A stretch of 7,343 bases of DNA from Methanomassiliicoccus sp. (GTDB taxonomy: Archaea; Thermoplasmatota; Thermoplasmata; Methanomassiliicoccales; JACIVX01), in the NCBI GenBank assembly GCA_020725985.1, contig DYTM01000013.1:6338-13680 (forward strand), written 5' to 3'. Shown piece after piece: positions 4,296-7,343 of this stretch (positions are counted from its first letter, which is position 1; every line of letters begins with the position of its first letter). Below the pieces are notes generated by a model, which had not been told where the DNA came from, ran no database searches, and saw nothing but the letters and a program-made list of their open reading frames with translations. The position numbers were made by a program, and so were the translations under genes.

Positions 4296-7200
4296 CTGCG
4301 GGTCGGGAAGATTAGGTTCAAGGCCCTCGCGGCCATCGGTATCACGGTCATCGGCATCTTCCTCATCCTGCATGTCGTCTCTTCCACCATTCTGATAAAG
4401 AGCTTCAGCCAGCTCGAAAGAGAAGAGGTCCTGGAGGACCTTGGGAGGCTGAAGAACACCTATGCCATGGAGCTTTTAGATCTTTCCTCGACCACCTCGG
4501 ACTACGCGAACTGGGATGACACATATGCGTTCATTCAGGACAGAAATGAGGGTTACGTGGAGTCGAATCTCGTTCCAGAGACGTTCGTTGACACACGCAG
4601 CGATCTGATCGTCCTTCTGAACTTCTCAGGGGACATAGTGTACGCGGGGGCGCATGACGCTGACCTGAACCAGGAGATGGCCTTCCCCGACGAGTTGATT
4701 GATCACCTCGGCACCGATGGTGTCATACTCAGCACGACGAGCGAGGAGAGAACCCTTTCGGGAATCGTCCAGCTGACCAACGGCCGGCTGATTGTCAGCG
4801 CCTCTCCGATATTGATGAGTGACAGAAGCGGTCCTACCATGGGCACTTTGTTGATGGGACGGTGGCTGGATACCTCCGAGCTCGACATCATAGCAGCCTC
4901 CACCTCCCTCTCCCTTTCCATGTACTCGCCGGACGATTTGGTGATCTACTCGTGGCTCGGTGACGGCGGAATGACAGAGCTCAACTTGACGGGAATGGCC
5001 GTCGTCCCCGAGACAAGCGAAACCGTTGCGGGCTACCACCTCTTCACCGACATATATGGATCGAAAGCAGTTGTTCTGAAAGCCGAAATCCCGAGAAACA
5101 TCTACAACCAGGGACAGACGAGTTCCCTTTATCTCGTTGCATCGGTCGCAATCGTCGGCCTCATGTTCGGCCTGGTTACAATGGCCCTGCTCGAGCGCTC
5201 TATCATATCCCGGCTCAGCGCGCTCGACAGCGAGGTCAGCCACATCTCGTCGAAGCAGGATCCTTCGGGGAGCGTGACGGTCGCAGGCGATGATGAGATA
5301 TCCGCCCTGGCGAAGAGTATCAATGTCTTGCTCAGCACCGTCGACAGCACGAAGTCGAAACTGCAGGAGAGCGAGAGCCGATACAAAGCGGTCGTGGAGC
5401 AGCAGATGGAAAGTATCTGCCGTTTCGGCCCCGATTTCAGAATCACTTTCGCGAACGAGGCGTTCTGCAAGAATCTGAATGAGAGGAAGGCAATGGTCAT
5501 AGGCTCCTCCTTCGTGTCGTACTTGCCAGATGCGGACGTTCCTGGTGTGAAGGAACGATCTCTGTACCTGACTCCCGAGCACCCGACTACGACCTACGAA
5601 TACAGCATCATAGCCGCCGATGGAGTCCGATGGCAGAGGGCCACCCAGACGGCGATATTCGAGCAGGATGGTCGCATTGCCGAGTTCCAGCTTGTCGGGA
5701 GGGACATAACCGAGGAGAAAAAGACAGGGAAGGAACTCAAGAAATATCGCGAACATCTGGAGGAACTAGTCAAGGAGAGAACGCTCGAACTGGAGAAGAC
5801 GAATAAGGAGCTGGAAGCAGAGATCGCGGAGAGGCGAAGAGCTGAGGCTGGGCTGTACGACAGCGAGAGGCGATATCGTGCCGTGGTGGAGGATCAGACC
5901 GAGCTCATCCTGCGCTACCGGTCCGATGGCACGGTGACTTTCGCAAACACAGCCTTCTGCAAGTTCTTCGAACGGAGACCGGAGGAGATCGTAGGGAGGG
6001 TCTTCGTGCCAGAGATGTCCGAAGAAGACAGGGAACTGCTACGCAGAAGCGCCTCCCTGCTCTCGATAGACCAGCCGGTTTTGTCGACGCAGGTGAGGGT
6101 GAAGAACAGCAGGGGACAGGCGAGTTGGCTTCTGTGGACCCACAGGGGCATCTTCGATGACGGCGGACTCGTCGAGATCCAGAGCGTCGGGCGGGACGTC
6201 ACGGACCGGATGAAGATGATGGATGAGATCCTCAAGGTCCAGAAGCTCGAGTCAATCGGACTGCTCGCCGGCGGGATAGCGCACGACTTCAACAACGTCC
6301 TCACCGCAATACTGAACAATGTCACGCTCGTCCGACTTCAGCTGCCGCCAGACAACTACACCAACACGAGGCTGAGAGAGGCTGAGAAGGAGATCATGAT
6401 GGCGAAGAACCTCACCCATCAGCTCCTCACCTTCTCGAAAGGAGGCGAGCCGGTGAAGGAGGTGGCATCGATTCCTGAACTTGTGACAAGCGCCACGAAG
6501 CTCGCTCTCGGAGGCTCGAACGCGGTCTACAGGCTCTCCTTTGCGGAGGATCTCCGCAACGTCGAGGTAGACAAGGGCCAGATAGCACAGGTGGCGAACA
6601 ACCTGATTCTGAACGCATACCAGGCGATGCCGAATGGTGGTGTGGTCTCGATCTCAGCGAGAAACACAATAGTCGGGCCCAATCGCTCCCCCCACCTACG
6701 GGAGGGAGAGTACGTCGAGATTTCATTCACCGATACTGGCGTAGGAATTCCAAAGGAGAACCTGGGGAGGATATTCGATCCGTTCTTCACCACCAAAGAG
6801 AAGGGAAACGGGCTGGGACTCTCCTCGGCCCTTTCAATCATCAGGAAGCACGGGGGACACATCGAGGTGGAGTCGGAGATCGGGAAGGGTTCCTCATTCC
6901 GCGTCTACCTCCCGGCATCCCGGATGACGGAAGAGGGAAGAGAGAAGGTAGAGGAGCCAACTGGAGACGGCGACGGGTCCGTTCTCCTGATGGACGACGA
7001 TGAAGAGATACTTGATGTCATCGTCGAAATCCTTCGCACGACGGGATATCACGTGGAGATCGCGCACAACGGCGAGGAGGCCGTCAAGAGATACAAGGAG
7101 GCGATGGAAAACGGAAGGCCGTTCGACGTCGTCATCATGGATCTCACCATCCGAGGCGGGATGGGGGGGAAGGATGCGATCACTGAGCTGCTCAGGATCG

Positions 7201-7343
7201 ATCCCGCGGTGAAAGCCATCGTCTCAAGCGGCTACTCCAACGATCCTGTTATGGCGGACTTCAGGAGGTTCGGATTCGTCGGGGTGCTCCAGAAGCCTTA
7301 TTCCCTCGCGTACCTGGCAAAGGCAATAAGGGACGTCGTCGAG
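4296..7343 (+). CDS. Hybrid sensor histidine kinase: CHASE4-HAMP-PAS-PAS-HisKA-HATPase-REC, 3' end open
   Basis: A membrane-bound two-component sensor, 1016 residues to the window edge with no stop reached. Order: TM1 (about 10-34); an extracytoplasmic CHASE4 domain (about 36-275) with DYANWDDTY at 69-77; TM2 (277-299); HAMP (300-352, with DDEI at 332-335); PAS1 (360-473, ending GRDITEE); a coiled coil (about 478-525); PAS2 (523-638, ending GRDVTDR); HisKA with H-box GGIAHDFNN and phospho-accepting His663. The HATPase follows with N-box N769/N773, G1 box D813-TGVGIP, F box around F830 and G2 box GNGLGL (837-842). The receiver (about 893-1016) has acidic D900-902, phospho-acceptor Asp949, Ser978 and Lys1000, so it is nearly complete and the stop is probably within a few codons. 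All catalytic residues are intact. It should sense an external small ligand and autophosphorylate, passing phosphate to its own receiver; the ligand and downstream partner are unknown. No ATG, GTG or TTG precedes TM1, so CTG 4296 is the inferred start. Confidence 0.93.
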   Translation, partial: MRVGKIRFKALAAIGITVIGIFLILHVVSSTILIKSFSQLEREEVLEDLGRLKNTYAMELLDLSSTTSDYANWDDTYAFIQDRNEGYVESNLVPETFVDTRSDLIVLLNFSGDIVYAGAHDADLNQEMAFPDELIDHLGTDGVILSTTSEERTLSGIVQLTNGRLIVSASPILMSDRSGPTMGTLLMGRWLDTSELDIIAASTSLSLSMYSPDDLVIYSWLGDGGMTELNLTGMAVVPETSETVAGYHLFTDIYGSKAVVLKAEIPRNIYNQGQTSSLYLVASVAIVGLMFGLVTMALLERSIISRLSALDSEVSHISSKQDPSGSVTVAGDDEISALAKSINVLLSTVDSTKSKLQESESRYKAVVEQQMESICRFGPDFRITFANEAFCKNLNERKAMVIGSSFVSYLPDADVPGVKERSLYLTPEHPTTTYEYSIIAADGVRWQRATQTAIFEQDGRIAEFQLVGRDITEEKKTGKELKKYREHLEELVKERTLELEKTNKELEAEIAERRRAEAGLYDSERRYRAVVEDQTELILRYRSDGTVTFANTAFCKFFERRPEEIVGRVFVPEMSEEDRELLRRSASLLSIDQPVLSTQVRVKNSRGQASWLLWTHRGIFDDGGLVEIQSVGRDVTDRMKMMDEILKVQKLESIGLLAGGIAHDFNNVLTAILNNVTLVRLQLPPDNYTNTRLREAEKEIMMAKNLTHQLLTFSKGGEPVKEVASIPELVTSATKLALGGSNAVYRLSFAEDLRNVEVDKGQIAQVANNLILNAYQAMPNGGVVSISARNTIVGPNRSPHLREGEYVEISFTDTGVGIPKENLGRIFDPFFTTKEKGNGLGLSSALSIIRKHGGHIEVESEIGKGSSFRVYLPASRMTEEGREKVEEPTGDGDGSVLLMDDDEEILDVIVEILRTTGYHVEIAHNGEEAVKRYKEAMENGRPFDVVIMDLTIRGGMGGKDAITELLRIDPAVKAIVSSGYSNDPVMADFRRFGFVGVLQKPYSLAYLAKAIRDVVE

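Noticed and set aside
4626..5756. Long minus-strand open frame (376 codons) inside the kinase gene
   Set aside because: It is antisense to conserved CHASE4, HAMP and PAS1 coding sequence, matches no family I recognise, and is expected from GC-rich codon use in the real gene.

Overview
The window looks like GC-rich archaeal chromosome, most likely a euryarchaeote or Thermoplasmatota-type lineage; this assignment is an inference. The support is TATA-like boxes about 26 nt upstream of starts that lack a Shine-Dalgarno, giving leaderless or short-leader transcripts, and a class II tRNA-Leu. A CHASE4 hybrid sensor kinase of a kind common in methanogens and deltaproteobacteria also fits. No mobile element, CRISPR array or rRNA is visible.

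Layout: (1) 3-1145 (+), the 3' part of a major facilitator transporter, cut by the window start. (2) 1148-1603 (-), a flavodoxin converging on it with a 2-bp gap. (3) 1604-1794, a 191-bp divergent promoter region rich in dyad symmetry. (4) 1795-2628 (+), an alpha/beta hydrolase with an intact catalytic triad. (5) 2686-3162 (-), a BCP/PrxQ-type peroxiredoxin whose only cysteine is the peroxidatic one. (6) 3257-3673 (-), an SRPBCC/AHSA1-like protein. (7) 3936-4023 (-), tRNA-Leu(CAG) with encoded CCA. (8) 4296 to the window end (+), a hybrid histidine kinase with TM-CHASE4-TM-HAMP-PAS-PAS-HisKA-HATPase-REC architecture, open at the window edge.

The non-genic stretches are each under 300 bp. 3674-3935 holds operator-like repeats near the SRPBCC promoter and then nothing recognisable. 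4024-4295 holds divergent TATA-like boxes for the tRNA and the kinase and one GC-rich stem-loop.

The genes are mostly single transcription units (divergent or convergent, or with their own TATA box), so no operon-level pathway is evident. Flavodoxin and peroxiredoxin share a redox theme, but nothing shows they work together. The most notable points are two genes whose best start codon is CTG (for the kinase no ATG/GTG/TTG exists ahead of its first membrane helix), the cysteine-poor peroxiredoxin, the dyad-rich divergent promoter, and the tandem PAS duplication in the kinase. I found no convincing previously undescribed multi-gene system.
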